The notes under the pieces: model-generated
The model's input: only the letters and a program-made list of their open reading frames with translations
What the model was told of the DNA's origin: nothing
Database searches by the model: none
Assembly (NCBI GenBank): GCA_020722815.1
Contig: DYKB01000056.1
Location: 1-48,208 of the forward strand
Length of the DNA stretch: 48,208 nt
Source of the DNA: Caldithrix sp.
GTDB lineage: Bacteria; Zhuqueibacterota; Zhuqueibacteria; Thermofontimicrobiales; Sulfurfontimicrobiaceae
Direction: 5' to 3'
In this document: piece after piece, positions 23,480 to 31,579 of the stretch
Numbering within the stretch: the stretch's first letter is position 1
How the letters are laid out: every line of letters begins with the position of its first letter
Made by a program: the position numbers and the translations under genes

Positions 23480-26272
23480 TCAATCTGCATCTTTCACACA
23501 ACGGAATCCAACTGTCGCATTCCGGTCGAATCCAGGCGCAACTTTTAACAAAATTTGATGTTGATCAATCGGCCAGGGCCCGCCAACCACGTACCAGATA
23601 CTGGCTGTTGGATGATAATGGCTGCCACCCCGCATGGTACTGAAGTAGTAACTCCCATTGTCATAGATATCGTTTGTAAGCTGCCAGACATTGCCCACCA
23701 GATCCATCACTCCATAAGGACTGGCGCCGGTGGGGAAAGCATCTACGGGGGTAGTAGAATTTAGATTGTAGTTGCAGCGGGTCGAATCCATTTCATTGCC
23801 CCAGGGATATTTTCGTCCATCATGGCCCTGAGCGGCATATTGCCACTCAATATCCGTGGGCAGCCGCTTTCCTGACCATTGACAATACGCCTGCGCATCT
23901 TCATAACTGACATTTACGACGGGGTGGTTCTCCTGACCCAAAATCGGTTTACCATTTTGCCAGTGGTGTAAAAAATTGACCGTATCGGCAGGTTGATAGC
24001 CTGTTGCGTCCAGAAATGCTTTAAATTGACGATTGGTTACCGGATATTTATCCATATAAAATTTTTTTATCTGGATGATGCGGGGCCGGGTATAATCCGG
24101 GTAGGGTGCCACAACATTCGGCTCTTGCGAAACACGCATCACAAAATTAAATTCACCAGCCGGGACGACCACCATATCGGGAGGCGGCGTATGCGCCGGA
24201 ATAGTTTTTAATACCTTTGAAATCAACCGGGGGGTGGCTAATTTAACGGTTACCACGCGTTCGTCCAGTAATTCAGTGGAATCAAACAACTGAATGACAA
24301 AGTCACCTTCGTAGCGACCAAAATGTTGATGAAGCGAAATTGTCTGTTCACTGATGGGAAATGCAACGAAATTTTTATGATAAGCTGGCTTGCCAGGCCA
24401 GACGAGTATTTTTTTACCTTTTGAAGCACTTAATGTTAATGAATCCTGATATAAATTTACATGCAGCAGCTTTGGCAACCTGGCAATGCAATCGATATTG
24501 CTTTCCTGCCGGGTTCCCAACCAAAATTTATTAAAGCCGTCAACTGCCGCGGGAATGTATGATTTTCCATGCCAATTGGTTGTATCAATCTCCTGGTGAT
24601 GCCATAAGCTGACGTAATGAAAATCAGGATCTGCCGGCACTTCAAAGAGGGGACCTCGAAATCCTTCTGGTTTCAGACTATAAATAGTATAAATTGTTTT
24701 TGTTGTGGTTGGCCAGTGATTGATCCAAATACTATCCTGAAGACCTGGTAATAACGGTTGCCAATTTGGGCTTAAAAATGCACTGGAATTTTCCCGGAGT
24801 AATTTTACGATTCGACCCATGTAATTTAATTCTTCATCCATCCAATCCGGTCGACCTGAACGCATGACATTAAGTTCGACGCCATAACCATTAAACAGCG
24901 CAACATTAAGCTCGCGATGCAAACGACCTTCGGTTAACTGCAAAACGCGAAAGATAGCAAAATCCGGTTTGATAAACTTGTTCAAGTTTAAAGGCGGCGG
25001 CATGAACAATGCATCGTGTACCCGACCGGCTACGATACCCGGCATGTGTTTGGGCACCGCCATACCTTCGCTATACATCACAATGCCTGGTTTTACCCGA
25101 TCAGCCGTTTCCTGCAGCTCCCGGCTCGATTCGCCCCGCGTGTCCAACACCACCCCATCGGCATCTATCTGGCGTATTAAATCAGCCATCCCTTTCAGAT
25201 GGTCAGCTTTTCGGGTGCTTTCATCCCACGGATTATAGGAGATAAAAAATTTGGTTCCCGTTTCATGGGCTAATTTTACCTGTCGATTCAATTCCTTCAG
25301 TCCACCGGGCAAATCCCGATACAAATCCCACTGATTTCGGTGATCCAGACCCAATCGTGGCCAGGTAGGCCAGAGTAAAAAGACATCATACCCACCCAGC
25401 AATTTTTGTCCAGCCGCTAAATCACGCTTAAAATTTGATTGTTGAGCGAGCGCATCGAAATAAACATGATCCCAGGCAAAACGCAGGAGCATTAAATAGG
25501 TGGAGCGAATCCATTGCAAATCCGTCCGCTGGTACATGTGTAAATCAAATTTTTCCAGATCATATAACCAGCGCTCCTGAAATATTCGCCGCAATCCATC
25601 GCGCCAGCCCCCCTGATGCGCTTCAACCCAGAATGTATATTCAACCATTCCACCGGGATTGAGTAATGTCCACCAGCGCCGGACTTCCGCATCTTTGGAG
25701 TCGGTACGACGTGCCAGTGCAACCAGCGAATTCGCTTCTGATATTTTTATATCCGTAAATCCGAGTTCCCACGCATTATCGGGTAGTATCACGCCAATTG
25801 GAACCTCACCCGGTCGAAACAACACGGATCGGCTTAAATAATGTGGCCATTCATAACTTCCAGCGCCGGTGATATAAGTATGGGCGGGATTCTCACCAAA
25901 GGGTACCAGGTTTTCAATTTTTTGTTTTGCTGTGTCATCATTAATAAACAGGATAGTGGCTTTCCATCCGGTTGAAAATTTTTTTTCGATCCGGATTTGA
26001 CCGCTTATTTTAAAGGGAAATTGAAATGAAATTCCATTTTTGGTTATTTGAGATTGCGCAATCAAAGAAGCGTATAGCTGATTATTGACCTTGAATGAAA
26101 AAAGGGGGAGCCGTTCTCTGAATGAAATTTGATTTCCATCGCCCGATTGACAGGATTGAATGGCCAAACCTGGCTGAATATTTAATTTCAAGGATTTGGA
26201 TACTCGGTTTTGCGGGTAAACGTTGCTGAATAAAAAAATTATCAAACAGAAAATAGTAACTGAAGGTCTCAT
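23480..26272 (-). CDS. Secreted TIM-barrel glycosidase-like and SUMF1 fusion protein
   Basis: The 930-residue protein has a signal peptide (TIFCLIIFLFSNVYPQ). A beta-rich N-terminal part (about 25-230) leads into an alpha/beta-barrel region (about 260-520) with FLLWPTWPRLGLDHRNQWDL, TKFFISYNPWDES, DADGVVLDTRGESS and GIVMYSEGMA. These resemble alpha-galactosidase-like or DUF6259-type barrels, with D and E residues placed as possible catalytic acids. The C terminus (about 690-928) is a formylglycine-generating-enzyme-like SUMF1 domain (MVVVPAGEFNF, NRQFKAFLDATGY, GKRLPTDIEWQYAA, LVGNVWQLTND, GFRCVKD). Such domains in large secreted proteins often act as binding modules rather than sulfatase activators. 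A YdjC-type deacetylase gene is next upstream, which supports a carbohydrate role. GAGGAG precedes the ATG. Confidence 0.82.
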   Translation of the reverse strand: MRPSVTIFCLIIFLFSNVYPQNRVSKSLKLNIQPGLAIQSCQSGDGNQISFRERLPLFSFKVNNQLYASLIAQSQITKNGISFQFPFKISGQIRIEKKFSTGWKATILFINDDTAKQKIENLVPFGENPAHTYITGAGSYEWPHYLSRSVLFRPGEVPIGVILPDNAWELGFTDIKISEANSLVALARRTDSKDAEVRRWWTLLNPGGMVEYTFWVEAHQGGWRDGLRRIFQERWLYDLEKFDLHMYQRTDLQWIRSTYLMLLRFAWDHVYFDALAQQSNFKRDLAAGQKLLGGYDVFLLWPTWPRLGLDHRNQWDLYRDLPGGLKELNRQVKLAHETGTKFFISYNPWDESTRKADHLKGMADLIRQIDADGVVLDTRGESSRELQETADRVKPGIVMYSEGMAVPKHMPGIVAGRVHDALFMPPPLNLNKFIKPDFAIFRVLQLTEGRLHRELNVALFNGYGVELNVMRSGRPDWMDEELNYMGRIVKLLRENSSAFLSPNWQPLLPGLQDSIWINHWPTTTKTIYTIYSLKPEGFRGPLFEVPADPDFHYVSLWHHQEIDTTNWHGKSYIPAAVDGFNKFWLGTRQESNIDCIARLPKLLHVNLYQDSLTLSASKGKKILVWPGKPAYHKNFVAFPISEQTISLHQHFGRYEGDFVIQLFDSTELLDERVVTVKLATPRLISKVLKTIPAHTPPPDMVVVPAGEFNFVMRVSQEPNVVAPYPDYTRPRIIQIKKFYMDKYPVTNRQFKAFLDATGYQPADTVNFLHHWQNGKPILGQENHPVVNVSYEDAQAYCQWSGKRLPTDIEWQYAAQGHDGRKYPWGNEMDSTRCNYNLNSTTPVDAFPTGASPYGVMDLVGNVWQLTNDIYDNGSYYFSTMRGGSHYHPTASIWYVVGGPWPIDQHQILLKVAPGFDRNATVGFRCVKDAD

Positions 26273-26293
26273 TTTTCTCCTCAGAAATTTAAA

Positions 26294-26334
26294 GATCCTG
26301 CGGGAGGCTCAGAGATCGAACCTCTGGCAGGATT
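26294..26334 (-). terminator. Long hairpin between the deacetylase and the SUMF1 fusion gene
   Basis: The outer stem ATCCTGC (26295-26301) pairs with GCAGGAT (26327-26333). An inner stem (26304-26309 with 26319-26324) pairs better on the minus-strand RNA because its one odd pair becomes G-U. The sequence after it on the minus strand is TTTAAATTT, a weak U tract. It may partly terminate transcription from the deacetylase gene, or be a palindromic repeat. Confidence 0.5.
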
Positions 26335-26388
26335 TTAAGACTGTTATTTTGTATCGATTGGATTGATAAGCGGCAAGAAACTGGTTTT

Positions 26389-27354
26389 TTATTTTTCAAG
26401 CACCTTGCGTTGCAACTCACGCAAGTCCAGCCAGCGAATAGAAATTATTTTTTCCGCCTTCATTACCTGCTGAACCACCGGATCCCGAAAGACTTTCGAC
26501 TCGAAATCACGATGGCGCCAGGCACCGGAAATGGCTTTTATTTCTTCAGTTGGTTCGGCAGGATGGATATAAAGCTCGGTGATACCGGGTTTCAGCGCTT
26601 TGATTTGTTGAATCACCCCTTCGCGAAATTCCTCATAAGTTGGCTTCATGTCGGTACTTTCCAGATAATCGATCAGCATAATCCCTCTTTTTAACGCTGT
26701 TTCTGCCCGATTTTTAAATAATTCAACGGCTACCGGGGGCAACTGAGCTTTTAATTTGTCATCGATATTAACTGGTAAGCGGAATGGCAATTGATATTCG
26801 GCGCATAAATCAAAAATTATTTCGAGAAAATCCCGGCCGGTTATCAGGCCATAAACACTCCCCATGTGATTATCCAGATGGCTGGGCGTAATTCCCAACT
26901 GTATTCCTTTTTCAATCTGATTTTTAAGTTCCAGACGTAACTCTTCCGGGTTGGCGTTCTGCTCAACCGACCGAACATCGGTCGGAAAATAGCCTTCTGA
27001 TGTTACTAATGAGGGGACCAGCGAAAGCGAACTGACGGGACCCCATTTATAGCGTTTCCATTCGTTATTCAACGTCAAATGAATCCCAACATCCAGGTCT
27101 GGATTCTGTCGGCTAAATTCGGCGGCCTCTTTTACCCAAGGGCAGGGAACCATTACAGTGGCCGCATTGATAATTTTATCCTTTAAAAGCGCCATCGTGG
27201 CAACATTTTCCGCATGACACATACCAAAATCGTCAGCATTGATAATCAGCAGGCGATCGGTGGGCTGATATCCCATTTTAACAGCCATATTCTGGGCAAA
27301 AAGCGTCCATATTAATAGCAGCGAAATTAACAGGGCGAAACCAATTCGTACCAT
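26389..27354 (-). CDS. Secreted YdjC/ChbG-family carbohydrate deacetylase
   Basis: The family removes acetyl groups from N-acetylated sugars such as diacetylchitobiose using a metal. The 321-residue protein has a signal peptide (LLISLLLIWTLFAQN), which is unusual because E. coli ChbG is cytoplasmic. Metal and catalytic motifs are IINADDFGMCHAEN at the start of the fold, DVGIHLTLNNEW, PSHLDNHMGSV and ELYIHPAEPTEE. An AGGAGA ribosome site precedes the ATG. It is followed by the TIM-barrel/SUMF1 gene on the same strand, so both may process an extracellular or periplasmic glycan. Confidence 0.9.
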   Translation of the reverse strand: MVRIGFALLISLLLIWTLFAQNMAVKMGYQPTDRLLIINADDFGMCHAENVATMALLKDKIINAATVMVPCPWVKEAAEFSRQNPDLDVGIHLTLNNEWKRYKWGPVSSLSLVPSLVTSEGYFPTDVRSVEQNANPEELRLELKNQIEKGIQLGITPSHLDNHMGSVYGLITGRDFLEIIFDLCAEYQLPFRLPVNIDDKLKAQLPPVAVELFKNRAETALKRGIMLIDYLESTDMKPTYEEFREGVIQQIKALKPGITELYIHPAEPTEEIKAISGAWRHRDFESKVFRDPVVQQVMKAEKIISIRWLDLRELQRKVLEK

Positions 27355-27493
27355 ATTGAATTCTCCTATTCAAATTAGTGAAAAAAAAAGAACTACAAAT
27401 ATTTTAATATAAAGTGCTAACGAATGCGTTTGTTTAAAAAAATTTAAGCCGATGGTACGGGAAAAACCATTGATTTCTGCTAAGTATATATGA

Positions 27494-28027
27494 TCAGGCC
27501 AGTGTAAAAAATGTTTTCACGACTCCTGAATTCAGTTTCTGTTTATAAATTTGATACCCTTTTTGCTGCATTAAATCAATCATCGGTACGGGAGCAAATG
27601 GTGTAATGAGTTCCAGAATTTCTCCTTTTTTAAGCGCCTGAATGAAGGGCATCACCTGCGGCAGGGGATTTTCACCGGCATCGATGAGGGCACGGGCGTC
27701 GAAGCTTTTTACAATTTTACCGGATGCAAACCAGACGGGCGGCTGCGTCAGAATTACTTCGGCTTCCCCGGTTTGTGTCGCAGTGTCTTCCACACCAACA
27801 GTTTTACGTAATTTTGAAATGAGTTCACTTAATGGGACATTCCCTCCCTGTGCGATTTGTCGTAAGGAGGCGACTTTTGCGACCGTCTTTCGCAGAATTG
27901 GGTTTCGTAATTTATCAAATGCCGGCGCCATCTGAATCAGCACCGCTTCAAGTTCGGGGTAATTATCCAACAGCGCACCAACTTTTGTATCCGGATTAAT
28001 CGAAAAATTTGCCCTTTCTTTATCCAT
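27494..28027 (-). CDS. DUF1858 and DUF2249 domain protein
   Basis: The 177-residue cytoplasmic protein has an N-terminal DUF1858-like helical domain (about 8-70, INPDTKVGALLDNYPELEAV, then LRQIAQGGNVPLSELISKL). A DUF2249-like, TusA-related domain follows (about 100-177, SFDARALIDAGENPLPQV, then GYQIYKQKLNSGV). Such pairs occur with hemerythrin/DUF438 proteins in genes linked to nitric oxide or oxygen stress. It starts 9 bp after the hemerythrin-PAS gene, with GAGG in between, so the two form an operon. No cysteine is seen in the TusA-like part, which argues against sulfur transfer. Confidence 0.85.
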   Translation of the reverse strand: MDKERANFSINPDTKVGALLDNYPELEAVLIQMAPAFDKLRNPILRKTVAKVASLRQIAQGGNVPLSELISKLRKTVGVEDTATQTGEAEVILTQPPVWFASGKIVKSFDARALIDAGENPLPQVMPFIQALKKGEILELITPFAPVPMIDLMQQKGYQIYKQKLNSGVVKTFFTLA

Positions 28028-28036
28028 GAATGACCT

Positions 28037-29269
28037 CTACTTTGAATAATCCAGCAACCGTTGTTCGCCTTCCAACTTTCGTTTGGCGGTTAGATCCTGG
28101 CTGACTTCCAGTGTTCCCAGATAGCCACCATTTTCATCCCGCAGGGCAAAATATTCGATGTGAATAAAACGGCCCCCCATGTTAATCCAGAAGGCGGCTT
28201 TATCCTGACGTCCTGCATGAAAATCGTCAAGTATCCGTTGCACGATATGGACACTTGATGGTGGATGACAGAGTTGGACTTTTCGACCCAGAATAGCGCG
28301 ATTTCTGGCAAAAATTCGTTCAGCACCCTGAGTAAAATAACGGACAGTATCGTCCTTATCGACAAAAGTTAAATCAAAGGGAATCGTATTTAATAACGCA
28401 TTTAATTCAGGAATGGTCAGACTGCCGCTGGGCAGCGAGATTTTTTCCAATTCGATATCTTTTTCTGGTTGATCCGTTACGCCAGCCGGTTCCCATTTAT
28501 CAGTTGGATCATAAAGACAGAAGCCAATTTCCGGGCTTTGTTTATAAATGGCATACCATTGATTGTCCGATAACGTGTCCAGGCACATTGGGAAAAGAAT
28601 TTCTTCTTCTTTGTAGATCATTTCTTCAACCGATTGGACGGCTGGTTTTATAATGAGATCAATCACTGAATTAGCCTCTTCAGCCGTGATTTGCGGCGTT
28701 GATTGTAGCGTTTCGATCGCACCTTTTAATAGGGCACGGGTTTCGTCGTGCTTGCCCCACATAACAGCCGGTGGGCCGGTAATTTCATGTTTTTCCAGAA
28801 ACGGGAAGAGTAGATTTTCTTTGCGAACGTAATGTTTATCAACATCCATGAGGTTATTAAGATGTTTTCGGACTTCCATTAATTGCACCGATGCATCGCT
28901 TGCGGCCTTCATTCCCCGAATTTCAGTAAAAAGTTCATTGATAGCTGCCGCCTCAAGTTGCAAGGCCCGATTTTCCTGAATAAATGTATCCACCGGATGA
29001 CCCGCCGGCGCCGTTTTCGCACCAGTATGATCCAGCGTTCCTTTTAATGCCAGTGAATGAATATCGCACAGTTTCAGGATCGCTTCCTGGGGGAATCCCT
29101 CGTTGATAAGCTCCTGTTCAACCGTAACGACATCATTATAGGGAACCTGTCCCAGCAGGCTGATTAATTGCTTACGGACGGCTTCGGGCGCCACACCTTC
29201 GTGCAGTTGCCGAATCATGTGTTTTAACAAATCTTTTCGTTTTTGGTTATTATTAATTAATTCACTCAT
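28037..29269 (-). CDS. DUF438, hemerythrin HHE and PAS domain protein
   Basis: The 410-residue cytoplasmic protein starts with a DUF438 helical domain (about 1-75, RKDLLKHMIRQLHEGVAPEA). A hemerythrin-like four-helix domain follows (about 80-235) with histidine and acidic ligands visible in HPVDTFIQENRAL, KHYVRKENLLFPFLEKH, WGKHDETRALL and EEEILFPMCLD. The C-terminal PAS domain (about 285-400) has TFVDKDDTVRYFTQGAERIF and GYLGTLEVSQDLT. Hemerythrin domains bind a di-iron centre and can sense or bind oxygen or nitric oxide. An FNR/DNR-like box lies upstream at 29343-29356. It heads an operon with the DUF1858/DUF2249 gene. Confidence 0.92.
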   Translation of the reverse strand: MSELINNNQKRKDLLKHMIRQLHEGVAPEAVRKQLISLLGQVPYNDVVTVEQELINEGFPQEAILKLCDIHSLALKGTLDHTGAKTAPAGHPVDTFIQENRALQLEAAAINELFTEIRGMKAASDASVQLMEVRKHLNNLMDVDKHYVRKENLLFPFLEKHEITGPPAVMWGKHDETRALLKGAIETLQSTPQITAEEANSVIDLIIKPAVQSVEEMIYKEEEILFPMCLDTLSDNQWYAIYKQSPEIGFCLYDPTDKWEPAGVTDQPEKDIELEKISLPSGSLTIPELNALLNTIPFDLTFVDKDDTVRYFTQGAERIFARNRAILGRKVQLCHPPSSVHIVQRILDDFHAGRQDKAAFWINMGGRFIHIEYFALRDENGGYLGTLEVSQDLTAKRKLEGEQRLLDYSK

Positions 29270-29315
29270 AATTTGTTCCTGTTAATTTTAAAAGGTTGCT
29301 TAAATTTATGCTGCT

Positions 29316-29356
29316 AATATAAAAATAATTCAAAGAAAAGTCTTGACTTTAGTCAA
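29316..29356 (-). promoter_or_regulatory. FNR/DNR-like box with -10 element
   Basis: TTGACTTTAGTCAA (29343-29356) is a perfect inverted repeat with the half-site and 4-base spacing of CRP/FNR-family sites. A TATATT (minus strand, 29316-29321) lies so that transcription would start near 29309 and the box centre would sit at about -41, the usual position for class II activation. The hemerythrin-PAS ATG is at 29269. Confidence 0.6.
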
Positions 29357-29562
29357 TTGGTAAGACTTTTTGAAACGGAAACTTTCAATTGCACCTGTTT
29401 TGCAGATTTACGCAGGAGCAACCAGTGATTCCGCAATAGTCGGTGAACTACGGCTTTTCGTCTGTTCAATTATCTTTTTTTTGGAGTCCTGGAGTGGCAA
29501 TCATTTAAATTTAACAGGAGAATTCAAAAACGGCGTAAACCCGGGTCCGGATAAAATAGTGC

Positions 29563-30111
29563 CTATTTATGTTCCACTCTTTGTATTTTACTGATGTCAA
29601 AATCCCAATTTTGGGCTTTTTTAATTAAATTTTGATAAATCGTCTCATCCAGTTGAGGCGTTCGGGCGAGAATCCAGAAATAGTTTTTTGAACTGCTGGT
29701 CACCATCGCATACTGGTGATTTTCCTGATCCAGTGCAATTACTTTATAATCAGCCGCGAAAAACCAGAAAAAACTGACCTTGAGTAAGGATGGCACGTCC
29801 GGAGCGGGTATCCAGGCTTTGCCTTTAATGTCTTTCCATTTCTGGCTGTTCGTATCAAATCCCCGATTAATCACTTCAATTTTACCATTTTCCATCAGCG
29901 TATAAGTTGCAGTGACGCGCGGAAGATTTTTTTCAAACCGATGTGGAAGTCGGGCGATTTCATACCACGTGCCGGTATAGCGGTTCAGATCGAAATTTTC
30001 GACAGGTTCAATCGATTTTGTTTTCATGTGCTCTGGTGTAAAACAGGCGTTTGTTAAGATGGTGACCAAAATTATGACAAATGTCGTTTTTAGTATTTTA
30101 CGAGTATTCAT
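29563..30111 (-). CDS. Outer-membrane lipocalin (Blc-like)
   Basis: Bacterial lipocalins are small beta-barrel proteins that bind lipids or lysolipids and are usually anchored to the outer membrane. The roughly 182-residue protein has a signal peptide with a lipobox-like end (ILVTILTNACFTPE). The lipocalin signature DLNRYTGTWYEIARLPHRFE is at about 45-64, with VTATYTLMENGKIEVINRGF after it. A late motif NYFWILARTPQLDE matches the third conserved region. The ATG at 30111 has GGTG three bases ahead; a GTG at 30117 is also possible. Confidence 0.92.
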   Translation of the reverse strand: MNTRKILKTTFVIILVTILTNACFTPEHMKTKSIEPVENFDLNRYTGTWYEIARLPHRFEKNLPRVTATYTLMENGKIEVINRGFDTNSQKWKDIKGKAWIPAPDVPSLLKVSFFWFFAADYKVIALDQENHQYAMVTSSSKNYFWILARTPQLDETIYQNLIKKAQNWDFDISKIQRVEHK

Positions 30112-30341
30112 ATCCACCCGCGATATTTAGATTATAAACTTTTTATAACTTTTTTTCAACCAAAATAATTGTATAAAATGAGAAATTTGAAAATTTTTTT
30201 TGTCAGATTCAGAAAATTGGATGCCAGCGGGTCACTAAAAGTTTCGTATAGATTGATTTTGAGGAATGGTAATCAAAAATTTGACCAGTGATTTATATTT
30301 AATCGGCGTAAATCTGCAAAATCGATGGCTATTTTACTGGT

Positions 30342-31301
30342 TTATTGAAGTAAGGTCGATCTGATTTTTTCTTTCATAAATTCTTCGGCTTCATGCAGAC
30401 TCATTTGTAAAGTTGCACCGCCCGCGTGAGGATGTCCCCCACCGCCGAGTGCATGTAAGAGCGGAATTATTTCAAATCCGGGCTTGGAACGCAGGTAGAC
30501 TTTGCATGAATTTTCGGATAATTCCCGAATCATCATGGCGATTTTAACCTCACGAACCTGAAGGAGGCTGTCCAGATTGTCTGAAGGACTATTTAAACTG
30601 TCGGCCAGTTCCTGAATTTCAGCCAGGGAAATAACGGTTGATGCCAATCGATTGTCAAAGAAAAAATGGACATTCCCGTAAAAGCCTTTCAGAAACAAAA
30701 TATCAGCCGGTTCTTTGTCCTGATACAGACAGGTATCAACCAGGGAGATGTCCGAAATCGAATGCATGAGCCAGGAGGCCATTTCCAGTGTTTTAGCACG
30801 GGTTTTTGAAAATCGGAAACCACCGGTATCTGAATACATCCCCAGATATAGCCAGATGGCATTTGCCGGCTCATAATATTCGGGATGATTAAATAGATAT
30901 TCTGTTAGAATTTCGGAAGTGGATGAAGCCTGTGAATTGATATATCGGATGGCGCCATTTGTATTTTGCTGCACAGGATTGTGATGATCAATAAAAATGG
31001 TTTTGGAAAATTGAATGTTAATTAAGACTTTTGGAATACGTTTAATATCGTCGGTATCTAAAATTAATAAAAGCATGTTTGCCCCATCTTCTACCTGTCG
31101 GGCTAATTGCGCTTCAGGCAAAATTTCAGTGGCCTTCGCTGGTATCTTACCGTCCCAAAATATTTGATGAGAAGCGTCATACCGTTTGAGGATCGAGGAC
31201 ATACATTTAAGACTGGCAATTGCATCCCAATCGGGATTGGCATGTGTTGTTAAAATAATTTCATCATTCCACTGACTTAACAGTTTAAAAATATTTTCCA
31301 T
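30342..31301 (-). CDS. DHH-family phosphoesterase (NrnA-like)
   Basis: NrnA-type proteins are metal-dependent phosphoesterases that degrade short oligoribonucleotides and/or 3'-phosphoadenosine 5'-phosphate. The 319-residue protein has the DHH domain with TTHANPDWDAIASL (H20, D24, D26), LILDTDD, and the name-giving FIDHHNP motif. The C-terminal DHHA1 domain carries GGGGHPHAGGATL near residue 283. Its neighbour on the same strand encodes an EAL protein that would produce pGpG, a dinucleotide some NrnA/Orn enzymes break down. That pairing is suggestive but not proof. Confidence 0.92.
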   Translation of the reverse strand: MENIFKLLSQWNDEIILTTHANPDWDAIASLKCMSSILKRYDASHQIFWDGKIPAKATEILPEAQLARQVEDGANMLLLILDTDDIKRIPKVLINIQFSKTIFIDHHNPVQQNTNGAIRYINSQASSTSEILTEYLFNHPEYYEPANAIWLYLGMYSDTGGFRFSKTRAKTLEMASWLMHSISDISLVDTCLYQDKEPADILFLKGFYGNVHFFFDNRLASTVISLAEIQELADSLNSPSDNLDSLLQVREVKIAMMIRELSENSCKVYLRSKPGFEIIPLLHALGGGGHPHAGGATLQMSLHEAEEFMKEKIRSTLLQ

Positions 31302-31579
31302 TGAGCGCCTGTTTCTCTGATTAGAAATTTGTCAAATTTATTTCGAAAATGAAAGATTTGGTAAAATTACAAATTTCAGACCATTTTTTAAATTGGGCAT
31401 TTTCAGGGGCGCGACAAAAGTCTGGTAAATATTTAATTTATATAACTAATTGATTATATTAAAATTAATGATATAAAATTACAAACATTAAAGAAAATGT
31501 AATGAACTGAATAGATGGTTGGAAATTAACCAGTGATAAAAATCCGTTCAGATGGGTCGGAAAAAGGAAGGGTTTAATT

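Noticed and set aside
25009..25245. Plus-strand frames inside the TIM-barrel/SUMF1 gene
   Set aside because: They are antisense shadows of a long coding frame with clear domains and show only biased composition.
26294..26334. Possible tRNA-like element because of a GGTTCGATC loop
   Set aside because: The stem-loop has T-arm-like sequence but there is no acceptor, D or anticodon arm around it.
29370..29594. 74-codon plus-strand frame between the FNR-like box and the lipocalin gene
   Set aside because: No ribosome site and no homology that I recognise; it overlaps the lipocalin gene end in antisense.
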